Below are positions 1-7,646 of a DNA stretch of 23,909 nt, in pieces. Source of the DNA: an uncultured Pseudomonadota bacterium (GTDB lineage: Bacteria; Pseudomonadota; Gammaproteobacteria; Burkholderiales; SG8-39); contig CAITSH010000142.1 in assembly GCA_903895005.1 (NCBI GenBank), positions 1 to 23,909 on the forward strand, given 5' to 3'. Below the pieces are notes generated by a model. It was not told where the DNA came from, made no database searches, and worked only from the letters and a program-made list of their open reading frames with translations. Within the stretch, counting starts at the first letter, position 1. Each line of letters begins with the position of its first letter. A program made the position numbers and the translations under genes.

Positions 1-62
1 CCGCACCCGAAGCCCCGCCTCGTTCCTTGTCGCCTTTTGCTTGTTAGCGATGCCGCAAATTA

Positions 63-1574
63 TTAACCTGCGGCGCGCAATTTCTCCTCGCTCAACTCCC
101 TGACATCCAGGCGCAGCCCGACACCGCGCCATTCATCCGTTTCCGCCTCGAGAGCTGCTGCGCTAAGCGGATGTTCGTCCAACCATCCCTGCGGCAAAAC
201 CAGTTGATATCCAGCACCGGTGGCGCGGCAAACCAGCGCCGGCAGGGCGCGGTTTGTCCTGCTGCGATAAAAGAGTGCCGCCATGCGAAGACAAAAGATC
301 AGGCCCCAGTCGGCGGAGCCGGGCGCAAGCCCCTCGAGTTTGGAAAGCTTGCCGCGATGCGCAAGCACGACGCGCGCGAGCCGTGCCTGCTCCATCTGGG
401 AAAATCCGGGCATGTCGGCGTTGGAGAGCACGTAGGCCGAATGCTTGTGATAACCGGTATGGGCAATCGAAATTCCCATCTCATGCAAAGCCGCAGCCCA
501 GGAAAGCAAAGCCGTGTCCTCCTCCGGTTGCACCTCCCCCCCGACGCCGGCATAGAGCAGGCGCGCGAACTTGCCAACACGTTCCGCCTGCGCCGCATCG
601 ACATGGTAGCGGCGCATGAATTCCCTCACGGTCACTTCCCGCATGTCATGGCTCTGGAAGCGTCCGATCATGTCGTAGAGGACGCCCTGGCGAAGCGCTC
701 CATCGGAAACAGTCATGCGTTCTAGGCCCAGCTCAGAGAACACCGCCCACATGATGGCGCACCCACCGGGCAGAATCTCAATGCGATCCCCCCGCACGCC
801 CGCCATGTCAATCCTGCCGATATCACCGGCGCGCAAGAGCTGCGCACGCAGCTTGTCCAGCCCATCCAGCGTGATCCCCTGCTCCGACCACCCGTTGGCC
901 TGAAGTATCGAAGCGAGGGATTTGGCCGTACCCGATGATCCGATGGCTTCGCCCCAGCCCATTTCGCGATACGGCTCCACCAACGTTTGTACCTCGGCAC
1001 GCGCGGCGAGTTCAGCCTGTTTGAAACCCTGCTTGTCGATCCGTCCCTCGGGAAAATATTTAAGGCTTGCGCTGACGCAGCCGATGTGAAGGCTCTCCAT
1101 AAGCAGCGGTTGCAGCCCGCTGCCGATGATGCACTCGGTCGAACCGCCGCCGATGTCGACGACCAACCGGCGTTCATCGGCATCACGCGCGACGCTGAGC
1201 GTGTGCGCCACCCCGATATAGATCAGGCGGGCCTCTTCACGGCCGAAAATGACCTCGATCGGGAATCCAAGGACGGCTTCCGCCTCGGTGAGGAATTGAG
1301 ATGCATTTTTCGCGACGCGCAGCGCGTTGGTTCCCACCACGCGCACGGCGCCCCTTGGAAACCCGCGCAGGCGTTCGCCAAACCGGGACAGCGCCTCCAG
1401 CGCACGCAATTGGGTGGCCCTGTCAATGCGCTTGTCACGGGTCAGACCGGCGCCAAGACGCACCGGCTCACGCAGGGAATCCAGCGGGTAAACCTGGTCT
1501 TCGACCACCCGGCCGATCTGAAGGTGAAAACTATTGGAACCGAGATCGGCTGCGGCGATGGAATCAAATTTCAT
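63..1574 (-). CDS. ppx: Exopolyphosphatase (Ppx/GppA family)
   Basis: Hydrolyses terminal phosphates from polyphosphate, or pppGpp in GppA-type members, in the cytoplasm. With the start at 1574 it has 503 residues, the usual length for long Ppx proteins. The N-terminal actin-like phosphate-binding motif DLGSNSFHLQIG is at about residues 10-21, GTNALR at 81-86, FGREEARLIYIGV at 110-122 and the second phosphate loop DIGGGSTE at 140-147. The C-terminal half has the HD-type helical domain, with LHEMGISIAHTGYHKH and a following HRGK. An in-frame ATG at 1607 would add 11 residues. Neither ATG has a clear ribosome site, and I prefer 1574 because the conserved domain begins directly after it. It lies 92 bases downstream of phoU on the same strand, so co-transcription is likely. 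Ppx and GppA cannot be separated by eye, but the polyphosphate neighbours favour Ppx. Confidence 0.92.
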   Translation of the reverse strand: MKFDSIAAADLGSNSFHLQIGRVVEDQVYPLDSLREPVRLGAGLTRDKRIDRATQLRALEALSRFGERLRGFPRGAVRVVGTNALRVAKNASQFLTEAEAVLGFPIEVIFGREEARLIYIGVAHTLSVARDADERRLVVDIGGGSTECIIGSGLQPLLMESLHIGCVSASLKYFPEGRIDKQGFKQAELAARAEVQTLVEPYREMGWGEAIGSSGTAKSLASILQANGWSEQGITLDGLDKLRAQLLRAGDIGRIDMAGVRGDRIEILPGGCAIMWAVFSELGLERMTVSDGALRQGVLYDMIGRFQSHDMREVTVREFMRRYHVDAAQAERVGKFARLLYAGVGGEVQPEEDTALLSWAAALHEMGISIAHTGYHKHSAYVLSNADMPGFSQMEQARLARVVLAHRGKLSKLEGLAPGSADWGLIFCLRMAALFYRSRTNRALPALVCRATGAGYQLVLPQGWLDEHPLSAAALEAETDEWRGVGLRLDVRELSEEKLRAAG

Positions 1575-1666
1575 TGATGAGGGAGAATTGACGGACGCGG
1601 CAACCATAGCACCGCATCATCGGCGCTGCAAATGCGCCTGCGCCACAGCGCAAGCGCTTGTCGGGG

Positions 1667-2374
1667 TCAACTCTTGGCTGCGGCCTCGATCTCTTCGATT
1701 GAAACGTGACGCACGTCCTTGCCCTTGATCAGATAGATGACGTATTCGGAGATGTTCTTCGAATGATCGCCAATGCGCTCCAGCGCCTTGGCGATGAATA
1801 TGACATCCAGCGCAGAGGAGATGGTCCGCGGATCCTCGATCATGAACGTCAGCAGCTGCCGCAACAAACCCTGGAACAACTCGTCGACCTCGTCATCGCG
1901 TCGCACATTCTCCGGCGCCGAAGCCACATCAAGACGGGCGAATGAGTCCAGCGAGTGCCGCAGCATGGCCGTCACAAGCACCGAAAGGTGTTTTAGTTCC
2001 GCATAGCGCGCAAGGGCGAAACGATTCGAATTGACCATCGCACGCGAGTACAGAGCAATTTTTTTGGCCTCATCCCCGATCCGCTCAAGGTCGGTGATCA
2101 TCTTGAACGCCATCATCACGAAGCGCAAATCCACCGCGGCCGGTGCGCGCTTTGCGATAACGTTGGTGCAATGCTCATCGATCTCCCGCTCGAGTTGATT
2201 GATCCGGGAATCATCCAGGATGATGCGGTTTATCAACTGCAAATCACTGCGCCGGAACCCTTCGATCGCAGCGACAATCTGGTGTTCGACCAAGCCTCCC
2301 ATGGTAAGAACCTGGCTTCGAATGTGCTCAAGATCGGCGTCGAATTGCTTGGACGTATGCTGGGTCTGCTCCAA
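1667..2374 (-). CDS. phoU: Phosphate signalling protein PhoU
   Basis: Cytoplasmic modulator linking the Pst phosphate transporter to the PhoR/PhoB two-component system. It has 235 residues, as expected. The two PhoU repeats each carry the metal-binding ERIGD signature, at about 95-103 (DLERIGDEA) and 197-207 (ALERIGDHSKN). The N-terminus (FDADLEHIRSQVLTMGGLVE) and C-terminus (KGKDVRHVS) resemble E. coli PhoU. The start is a TTG at 2374, preceded by a GAGG ribosome site 8 bases upstream. An in-frame stop lies just beyond, so no longer form exists. No pst genes are in the window. Its partner downstream is ppx, and ppk1 is divergent, so here PhoU sits with polyphosphate metabolism, which fits the known high-polyphosphate phenotype of phoU mutants. 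Confidence 0.94.
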   Translation of the reverse strand: MEQTQHTSKQFDADLEHIRSQVLTMGGLVEHQIVAAIEGFRRSDLQLINRIILDDSRINQLEREIDEHCTNVIAKRAPAAVDLRFVMMAFKMITDLERIGDEAKKIALYSRAMVNSNRFALARYAELKHLSVLVTAMLRHSLDSFARLDVASAPENVRRDDEVDELFQGLLRQLLTFMIEDPRTISSALDVIFIAKALERIGDHSKNISEYVIYLIKGKDVRHVSIEEIEAAAKS

Positions 2375-2404
2375 AAGCTGCGCCTCAAAGATTTATTGGA
2401 CGCA

Positions 2405-2438
2405 AGCTTAGTCCCCAAATGTGACAGTAATATTTAAT
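2405..2438 (-). promoter_or_regulatory. Possible Pho box and -10 for phoU-ppx
   Basis: Reading the minus strand, CTGTCAC (2427 to 2421), a perfect Pho half-unit, follows ATTAAAT by 11 bases. A -10-like TAAGCT (2410 to 2405) starts exactly 10 bases after it. The first unit is poor, so this is the weaker side of the divergent region. Confidence 0.4.
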
Positions 2439-2480
2439 CGTCGGCAATTTCGCAAACTGTTACCCTGACCATGGCGCCGT

Positions 2481-2514
2481 ATGTAACATTACCGCAACAT
2501 TCCGGCCGTATTGT
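2481..2514 (+). promoter_or_regulatory. Predicted Pho box and -10 for ppk1
   Basis: Two 7-base units 11 bases apart, ATGTAAC-ATTA-CCGCAAC (2481-2498), match the PhoB box layout. TATTGT (2509-2514) starts 10 bases after the box as a -10. A start of transcription near 2521 would leave almost no leader before the ATG at 2524. Confidence 0.6.
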
Positions 2515-2523
2515 TCGTCACCT

Positions 2524-4629
2524 ATGCGCGCAAAACATACCCACCAGCCCAAAACCCCCGACGCACACTTCCTGAACCGGGAGTTGAGCCTGCTCGCCTT
2601 TAACCGACGCGTGCTGGCCCAAGCGGAGGATGTGCGGGTTCCCCTGCTTGAACGATTGCGTTTCCTGAGTATCGTTTCCTCCAACCTGGACGAATTCTTC
2701 GAAATCCGCGTCGCCGGACTCAAGGAGCAAATCAAGCTTGGAAAAGAAGTAGCGGGCTTGGATCGCCGTCCGGCAAACGAAGTCTTCGCCGCGGTAAGCG
2801 AGCAGGCACGGATCCTGGTCGCGCGACAATACGAGTTGCTCAACAAGCAGATCCTGCCCGCCCTCGCCGCTAAGCACATACGCTTTTTGCGCGAGGAAAA
2901 CTGGACGCGCGAACAACGCATCTGGCTGAACGATTATTTCGTGAATGAAATGATGCCGCTGCTGACCCCGATCGGCCTTGATCCGTCGCACCCCTTCCCC
3001 CGCGTGCTGAACAAATCGCTGAACTTTATCGTCCAACTCGAGGGGCGTGACGCTTTCGGGCGAAGCTCGGGTGTTGCCATCGTCCAGGCGCCGCGCCTCC
3101 TTCCCCGCGTGATCGAACTGCCGGAAAAACTCGCCGGCGGCCGCTACAGTTTCGTACTGCTCACCTCGGTCCTGCAGGCCTTCGTAGCCGCCCTGTTCGA
3201 GGGCATGAACGTGCTAGGTTCGTATTCCTTTCGCGTGACCCGGAACAGTGACCTTTTCTTCGAGGAAGAGGAAATCAAGGATCTGCGCACGGCGCTCCAG
3301 GGTGAACTGCCGCAACGCCATTTTGGAGATGCCGTCCGCCTCGAAATCGCCGAGGGCTGCCCGCCCCTTCTCGAAAATCAGTTGCGCCAGGAATTCGAAC
3401 TCAGCTCCCATGACGTCTACCGGGTCAATGGCCCGGTCAACCTAGTGAGGTTGATGCAGGTCCCCGACCTAGTGGAACGACCGGAACTGAAGTTCAAAAG
3501 CTTCTATCCCGGCGTTCCCAAGGCGGTGGAAAAGCGCGCGGATTTGTTCGAGAGCATCCGCAAGAACGACATACTCCTGCACCACCCCTACCAATCCTTC
3601 CACCCGGTCATACAGTTCCTTGAGCAGGCGGCCGATGACCCGGACGTCGTGGCGATCAAGCAAACCGTTTACCGCACCGGAACCGATTCGGTCCTGATGA
3701 AATACCTCATTGAAGCGGCGCGGCGCGGCAAGGAGGTCACGGTCGTCGTTGAATTGCTTGCAAGATTTGACGAGGAAGCCAACCTCAAGTGGGCGGCCAA
3801 GCTCGAGGAGGTCGGCGCCCATGTGGTTTACGGCGTGGTCGGTTACAAAACCCACGCAAAAATGTTGATGCTCGTGCGGCGCGAAGATGGAAAGCTGCGC
3901 CGTTACGCACATTTATCGACAGGCAACTACCACCCCCGCACGGCGAAGCTTTACACCGATTTTGGCCTGTTCACCGCCAACGAGGCGATTTGCGCCGATG
4001 TCAACGAGGTATTCAAGCAACTCACCGGACTCGGCAAGGGTGGAAAGTTGAACCACCTGTGGATTTCGCCCTTCAGCCTGCACGCGAACATCCTGCTGGC
4101 CGTGCAAAACGAAACAAAATTGGCGAAGGCGGGCAAACCGACGCAGATCATCGCGAAGATGAATTCCCTGGTCGAACCCCAAGTCATCGAAGCCCTGTAT
4201 GCGGCATCACAGGCGGGCGTAAAAATCGACCTGATCGTGCGCGGCATGTGCGCGCTGCGTCCCGGCGTGCCCGGCCTGTCCGAGAATATCCGCGTACGCT
4301 CGGTCATCGGGCGCCTGCTGGAACATCACCGCATTTTTTATTTCCGCAACAACGGCCAGGAAGACCTGTTCCTTTCGAGCGCTGACTGGATGGAGCGCAA
4401 TTTTTTCCGCCGGATCGAAACCTGCATCCCCGTCCTCGACAAGCGCCTCAAAGCGCGCGTCATCAAGGAGGGATTGCGCACCTATCTCGCCGATAACGTC
4501 CAGGCCTGGGACATGGACTCAAACGGTGAGTACACACGCAAGTCGAGTCGCGGAACGGTGCGCCGTTCGGCGCAGGAGCAGCTCATCAGCAGTTTGTCCG
4601 AAACAGCCGAGTCGACATCAGGCGGGTGA
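2524..4629 (+). CDS. ppk1: Polyphosphate kinase 1
   Basis: Reversibly polymerises the gamma-phosphate of ATP into inorganic polyphosphate. It has 701 residues, the normal size. The N-domain begins with FLNRELSLLAFNRRVL and SNLDEFFEIRVAGLKEQ. The catalytic core has VELLARFDEEANLKW, then YKTHAKM with the autophosphorylated histidine at residue 444 (equivalent to E. coli His435), and RYAHLSTGNYH with the second essential histidine at 463 (E. coli His454). NSLVEPQVIEALY and SADWMERNFFRRIE are C-terminal family signatures. No recognisable ribosome site precedes the ATG at 2524 and no other in-frame start lies nearby. With the promoter proposed just upstream, a leaderless message is possible. It is divergent from phoU-ppx, a pairing that places polyphosphate synthesis and breakdown under one control region. 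Confidence 0.97.
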   Translation: MRAKHTHQPKTPDAHFLNRELSLLAFNRRVLAQAEDVRVPLLERLRFLSIVSSNLDEFFEIRVAGLKEQIKLGKEVAGLDRRPANEVFAAVSEQARILVARQYELLNKQILPALAAKHIRFLREENWTREQRIWLNDYFVNEMMPLLTPIGLDPSHPFPRVLNKSLNFIVQLEGRDAFGRSSGVAIVQAPRLLPRVIELPEKLAGGRYSFVLLTSVLQAFVAALFEGMNVLGSYSFRVTRNSDLFFEEEEIKDLRTALQGELPQRHFGDAVRLEIAEGCPPLLENQLRQEFELSSHDVYRVNGPVNLVRLMQVPDLVERPELKFKSFYPGVPKAVEKRADLFESIRKNDILLHHPYQSFHPVIQFLEQAADDPDVVAIKQTVYRTGTDSVLMKYLIEAARRGKEVTVVVELLARFDEEANLKWAAKLEEVGAHVVYGVVGYKTHAKMLMLVRREDGKLRRYAHLSTGNYHPRTAKLYTDFGLFTANEAICADVNEVFKQLTGLGKGGKLNHLWISPFSLHANILLAVQNETKLAKAGKPTQIIAKMNSLVEPQVIEALYAASQAGVKIDLIVRGMCALRPGVPGLSENIRVRSVIGRLLEHHRIFYFRNNGQEDLFLSSADWMERNFFRRIETCIPVLDKRLKARVIKEGLRTYLADNVQAWDMDSNGEYTRKSSRGTVRRSAQEQLISSLSETAESTSGG

Positions 4630-4634
4630 CTAAG

Positions 4635-4651
4635 CCGGCGGTATCCGCCGG
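4635..4651. terminator. Hairpin after ppk1
   Basis: Perfect 7-base-pair stem CCGGCGG/CCGCCGG with a TAT loop, 5 bases after the ppk1 stop. There is no T-run on the plus strand, so it may act as an RNA 3' end stabiliser or need Rho. Confidence 0.45.
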
Positions 4652-4692
4652 AACGCGCCACCACGCGCCAGACGTCTTGCACCGACCGGAAT

Positions 4693-4724
4693 AGTGCGGG
4701 CCGGTATGCAAGACCGACCGCACT
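4693..4724. terminator. Second hairpin between convergent ppk1 and plcP
   Basis: AGTGCGG (4693-4699) pairs with CCGCACT (4718-4724), and an inner CGGT/ACCG extends the stem around loop ATGCAAG. It lies between the convergent ends of ppk1 and plcP and could end both transcripts. It lacks a T-run. Confidence 0.4.
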
Positions 4725-4744
4725 GATCGTGGTCAGCCCGCCTG

Positions 4745-5548
4745 TCAAACAAGCATTGGATCGACCTCTGCAGCATTCTCTTCGCTGATCTCCGGATCAA
4801 ACTGCACTTCGTTCCAGTGCACCAATTCGAGACGACCGTCGAAGTGCTCGAGAATCGCGGTACAGCTATCCACCCAGTCACCGCAGTTGATGTAGGTTAC
4901 CCCGCCGATCTCCTTGATCACGGCACTGTGGATATGCCCGCATACCGCACCGTCGAGGCCCATGTGGCGTACATGGTGCGCAACAGATTCCTCATACCCG
5001 TAAATGAAGTCCAGGGCGCCCTTTACCTTGCGTTTGGCATAACCGGCCAGGGACCAGTATCCGGCCCGGCGTAGTTTGCGCCGCCCCCACGACAACAGCG
5101 CGTTGAGCCTTAACAGCAGGGAATACGACATGTCTCCGAGAACCGCCACCCAGCGATGATGCCGCGTAATCTGGTCAAACTCGTCACCGTGCATCAGAAA
5201 GAGCCGCCGCCCGTCGGCGGTGGTGTGAATCGCCTCGCGCGCGACCTCGATATCACCAAACCGGGTTCCGACGTACTCCCTCAGCGCCTCGTCATGATTG
5301 CCCGGAATAAACACCACCCGCGTGCCATGGCGTGCCCGTTTGAGCATTTTCTGGATGAAGGTGTTGTGTTCGGCGGGCCAGTAAATAGCCCTCCCAAGCG
5401 ACCAGAAGTCGATGATATCTCCCAGCAGATACACCGTTTCCGCTTCATGGGCGCGCAGGAACGACAGCAGACGGGACGATTGGCAGGCCCGCGTACCGAG
5501 ATGGATGTCTGAAAGAAAAATCGTGCGGACGGTGCGGGCGATTGGCAT
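4745..5548 (-). CDS. plcP: PlcP-type metallophosphoesterase (phospholipase C for lipid remodelling)
   Basis: Calcineurin-like phosphoesterase of 267 residues. Metal-site motifs run in order: DIHLG (14-18), GDIIDFW (43-49), GNHDE (83-87), MHGDEFD (119-125) and CGHIHS (203-208), then NCGDWVDS (221-228). Database labels for this family are often UDP-2,3-diacylglucosamine pyrophosphatase (LpxH). However, PlcP proteins of Sinorhizobium and marine bacteria share this architecture. There they cleave phosphatidylcholine and related phospholipids to diacylglycerol under phosphate starvation. The position decides the call: its ATG is 2 bases past the btaB stop, making it the third gene of a btaA-btaB-plcP operon, so it would supply the diacylglycerol that BtaA uses. 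The PlcP function is inferred from context and family resemblance. A lipid A role remains possible. Confidence 0.78.
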   Translation of the reverse strand: MPIARTVRTIFLSDIHLGTRACQSSRLLSFLRAHEAETVYLLGDIIDFWSLGRAIYWPAEHNTFIQKMLKRARHGTRVVFIPGNHDEALREYVGTRFGDIEVAREAIHTTADGRRLFLMHGDEFDQITRHHRWVAVLGDMSYSLLLRLNALLSWGRRKLRRAGYWSLAGYAKRKVKGALDFIYGYEESVAHHVRHMGLDGAVCGHIHSAVIKEIGGVTYINCGDWVDSCTAILEHFDGRLELVHWNEVQFDPEISEENAAEVDPMLV

Positions 5549-5550
5549 GC

Positions 5551-6282
5551 CTATACGCGCCTCTTTCGCCCCACATACGCGTAGTACGGAACGCGAACCC
5601 CCGGAAGATAGGGAACGCTTCCCCGGTTCTCGACGCAGTGAACGCGCTCGGTCCGCAACACGAGTTCCGGCAAATGCGCGGCATCAAGATGAACGCCGTC
5701 GTGCGCGAACCACCTGGGCCAGAACGCCCTTGCCAGTGCGCCGTGCCGGACAAAGCCATCCGCCGGTTCGGCCTGGGAAACGTAAAAGTCGACCACCCCG
5801 ATAAGGCCGCCGGGTCTGAGCATTCCGAGGGCGTTGGCGAGTGTTGCGCGCCATTGGGGCATCATGGTCAACGAATACGACAGGATCACGCAGTCAGCAG
5901 GTTGCGGGGGCTGATACGTTGCCGCATCCGCCTCTACCACGCGCGCGACATCGGGCCACCGCTTGCAGCGCTGTCGGGCCTGCTCGAGTAGCGAGGGACA
6001 CAAATCGACAACCTCGTACCGCGCCAGGGAACAGACCCGGGGGCCCAGAAAGTCCAGATTACGCCCCGTCCCGCCCCCCAGTTCAATGACCGTGCTGCCG
6101 GGGAGCGGTGCCAGCATTGCAATAAGTTCCCGCCGACCGTGCAGCAGACGCTCCCGAAAGCTGTCGTAATGCGCAGCCTGCGCGCCGTAAAACGCCTGAA
6201 GGCGCTCCGCATGGGTTCCATTTCCGCGCTGGCCACGCAGAAACTGCAGCACAACACGCATATCCTGTAGCGTCGCGTTCAT
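5551..6282 (-). CDS. btaB: BtaB-type SAM-dependent N-methyltransferase (betaine lipid)
   Basis: Would methylate the amino group of diacylglyceryl-homoserine three times to give the betaine lipid DGTS. It has 243 residues and a class I methyltransferase fold. Motif I is VIELGGGTGRN at about residues 65-75 and the acidic post-II region is VVDLCPSLLEQA at 91-102. The pre-motif AHYDSFRERLLHGR is typical of enzymes acting on lipid head groups. The N-terminal ATG at 6282 is 4 bases after the btaA stop, so translation is probably coupled. Alone it could only be called a methyltransferase. The adjacent BtaA gives the specific call, as in Rhodobacter sphaeroides btaAB. It should act at the cytoplasmic membrane face, though no membrane segment is visible. 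Confidence 0.85.
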   Translation of the reverse strand: MNATLQDMRVVLQFLRGQRGNGTHAERLQAFYGAQAAHYDSFRERLLHGRRELIAMLAPLPGSTVIELGGGTGRNLDFLGPRVCSLARYEVVDLCPSLLEQARQRCKRWPDVARVVEADAATYQPPQPADCVILSYSLTMMPQWRATLANALGMLRPGGLIGVVDFYVSQAEPADGFVRHGALARAFWPRWFAHDGVHLDAAHLPELVLRTERVHCVENRGSVPYLPGVRVPYYAYVGRKRRV

Positions 6283-6286
6283 GCCA

Positions 6287-7489
6287 TCAAGCCCTCACGT
6301 CCGCGATGTGGAATCCGGCGTAGGTATGCACCCGGTCCATGGGCTGCAAGGCGCGGGCAAGACCGTCCCTGAAGTCAAGCGTATCGCGCAGCCGCCGTCC
6401 GTCCTCCAGCCTCAACGCGTCGATGTACGCCGGTTGCAGGTGGGCGCTCCTGAAAATGACCCGTGCATGGCTGCTTGCGCGCTGGAGTATGAACTGCCAC
6501 TCCTCGACCAGGGCTTCGGGATGATACGAACTCATCCAGTCCATGTGATCGAGCAACACGAATTTCGAGATGCGCTCCTGCGTGCCCTGCAGGAATTCCG
6601 TCACCGTACTGGTATGCACCTGCACCCGGTCGGCAAGACCGCCTTTGAGCGCGGTGAACTGGTCCGGCTTCAGGTACTCCGGGCAACATTCCCGTGTATA
6701 GCGACCGCGAATGTAGAGGGACCAGAAATAGTTGCTGCAAATCGGCAATTGCCGGAATACATATTCGACGGCCTCGCGGACAAATCCCGCGACGCCGTTG
6801 ATGTGCTGGCGCTGCACCTCCTTGCGTTGGGGATGCGGCACACCGAGAAAGCTCATGGTGAGCTGTCGCGAGAGCGCCCAGTTCATGCCCTTCGTCCACA
6901 TGAGGGGCTGCACCTGCCGGTCGTAAATCTCCTGCTGTTCGGCCAGCGTTTTCGCCTCAAGCAGGGTCCGGACTGCGCCGCGAAGATCCGGGCGAAGATC
7001 AAGGTACCTGCCGAATCCGCGCGCGACGATCCCCGAGAGTCCGTGAAAATAAAAGCTTTCGCGCTCATTCTCACCGCCAAACCAATGTCCGCGCCTGTCC
7101 CACCAGGTCTGGGCGAACGGCGACAGTTCAGGCCGGAGCAGCGATTGGTAGATTTTCTTGAACCCAGAATGGCGACCCACGCCGAATATCAGGAAGAAGT
7201 CCTCAAATTCGAGCCGCTTGATCGCGGCGAGCTTGAGCTCGAGCAGTGCCGACTGGCGCGGGTTGGCGTCAACGGCGTGCACACACGCCGGTCCGGCAAG
7301 GGCATAGTCAAGTGCGTTGCATCCGGCGCTGGTAATGACCAGCACGCGGTCGTCACTTTGGAGCTCCAGGGCTTTCCGGTCTACCGCGGGATCCTCCCAG
7401 CATGTGTTGTACACGAGGGAGCGGGATGTCAGCGAATCAAAAACCTTTTGGTCGATTCTGTCGATCAGGGTTTGCGGTTGTTTCAGCAT
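6287..7489 (-). CDS. btaA: BtaA: SAM:diacylglycerol 3-amino-3-carboxypropyltransferase
   Basis: Transfers the 3-amino-3-carboxypropyl group of S-adenosylmethionine to diacylglycerol, the first step of DGTS betaine lipid synthesis (DUF3419 family). With the start at 7489 it has 400 residues. Signatures are YNTCWEDP (27-34), ITSAGCNALDYAL (52-64) and VDANPRQSALLELKL (73-87), the SAM-binding region that defines the family. An upstream in-frame ATG at 7528 adds 13 residues and has a GGGG tract 8 bases before it. However, that ATG falls inside the -10 position predicted from the Pho box, so I prefer 7489 although it lacks a ribosome site. It is the first gene of the btaA-btaB-plcP operon and divergent from a diacylglycerol-glycosyltransferase-like gene. 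The family call is firm and the start is uncertain. Confidence 0.93.
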   Translation of the reverse strand: MLKQPQTLIDRIDQKVFDSLTSRSLVYNTCWEDPAVDRKALELQSDDRVLVITSAGCNALDYALAGPACVHAVDANPRQSALLELKLAAIKRLEFEDFFLIFGVGRHSGFKKIYQSLLRPELSPFAQTWWDRRGHWFGGENERESFYFHGLSGIVARGFGRYLDLRPDLRGAVRTLLEAKTLAEQQEIYDRQVQPLMWTKGMNWALSRQLTMSFLGVPHPQRKEVQRQHINGVAGFVREAVEYVFRQLPICSNYFWSLYIRGRYTRECCPEYLKPDQFTALKGGLADRVQVHTSTVTEFLQGTQERISKFVLLDHMDWMSSYHPEALVEEWQFILQRASSHARVIFRSAHLQPAYIDALRLEDGRRLRDTLDFRDGLARALQPMDRVHTYAGFHIADVRA

Positions 7490-7525
7490 TGGCGGGCCAT
7501 GGAAGTTCTGCGGCAGGATGCGCCG

Positions 7526-7570
7526 CATTTATTACCCCGCCGTGACACTCAGGTTGAATTTCCGTGAAAC
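7526..7570 (-). promoter_or_regulatory. Predicted three-unit Pho box for btaA-btaB-plcP
   Basis: On the minus strand the units GTTTCAC (7570-7564), ATTCAAC (7559-7553) and GTGTCAC (7548-7542) recur at 11-base spacing. TAAATG (7531-7526) starts 10 bases after the last unit as a -10. The array resembles the one upstream of the glycosyltransferase at 17747. Confidence 0.55.
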
Positions 7571-7618
7571 CGCACGGTGTGTGATGAGGCACCGGATGTC
7601 GCCGCCGTCGTATCACGC

Positions 7619-7640
7619 CTGTCACATTCAGGCGTTAGCG
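7619..7640 (+). promoter_or_regulatory. Single Pho half-unit upstream of first glycosyltransferase
   Basis: CTGTCAC (7619-7625), followed by ATT exactly as at phoU, with TAGCG-like sequence about 10 bases on. No second unit in phase is convincing, so the support is weak. Confidence 0.25.
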
Positions 7641-7646
7641 TGCCGC

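Noticed and set aside
1..62. End of another gene or a terminator after ppx
   Set aside because: The 62 bases show no open frame, hairpin with T-run or other signal I could support.
171..725. 184-codon open frame on the plus strand
   Set aside because: Antisense to ppx, with no domain and no ribosome site or promoter.
1608..1666. Separate promoter or terminator between phoU and ppx
   Set aside because: No -35/-10 pair or stable stem stood out. The gap is more likely simple intra-operon spacing.
4745..5548. LpxH (lipid A pathway) as the primary name for the metallophosphoesterase
   Set aside because: Operon membership with btaA and btaB favours PlcP. LpxH is kept only as an alternative.
6281..7567. 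428-codon open frame on the plus strand
   Set aside because: It is fully antisense to btaA, which has clear family motifs. The translation has no recognisable domain and reflects high GC content.
7608..7636. Full multi-unit Pho box for the first glycosyltransferase
   Set aside because: Only one good unit (CTGTCAC). Neighbouring units at 11-base spacing do not match, so it is listed only as a weak half-site.
7317..7646. Upstream extension of the first glycosyltransferase frame
   Set aside because: It overlaps btaA on the other strand, and the GT4 fold starts right after the ATG at 7647.
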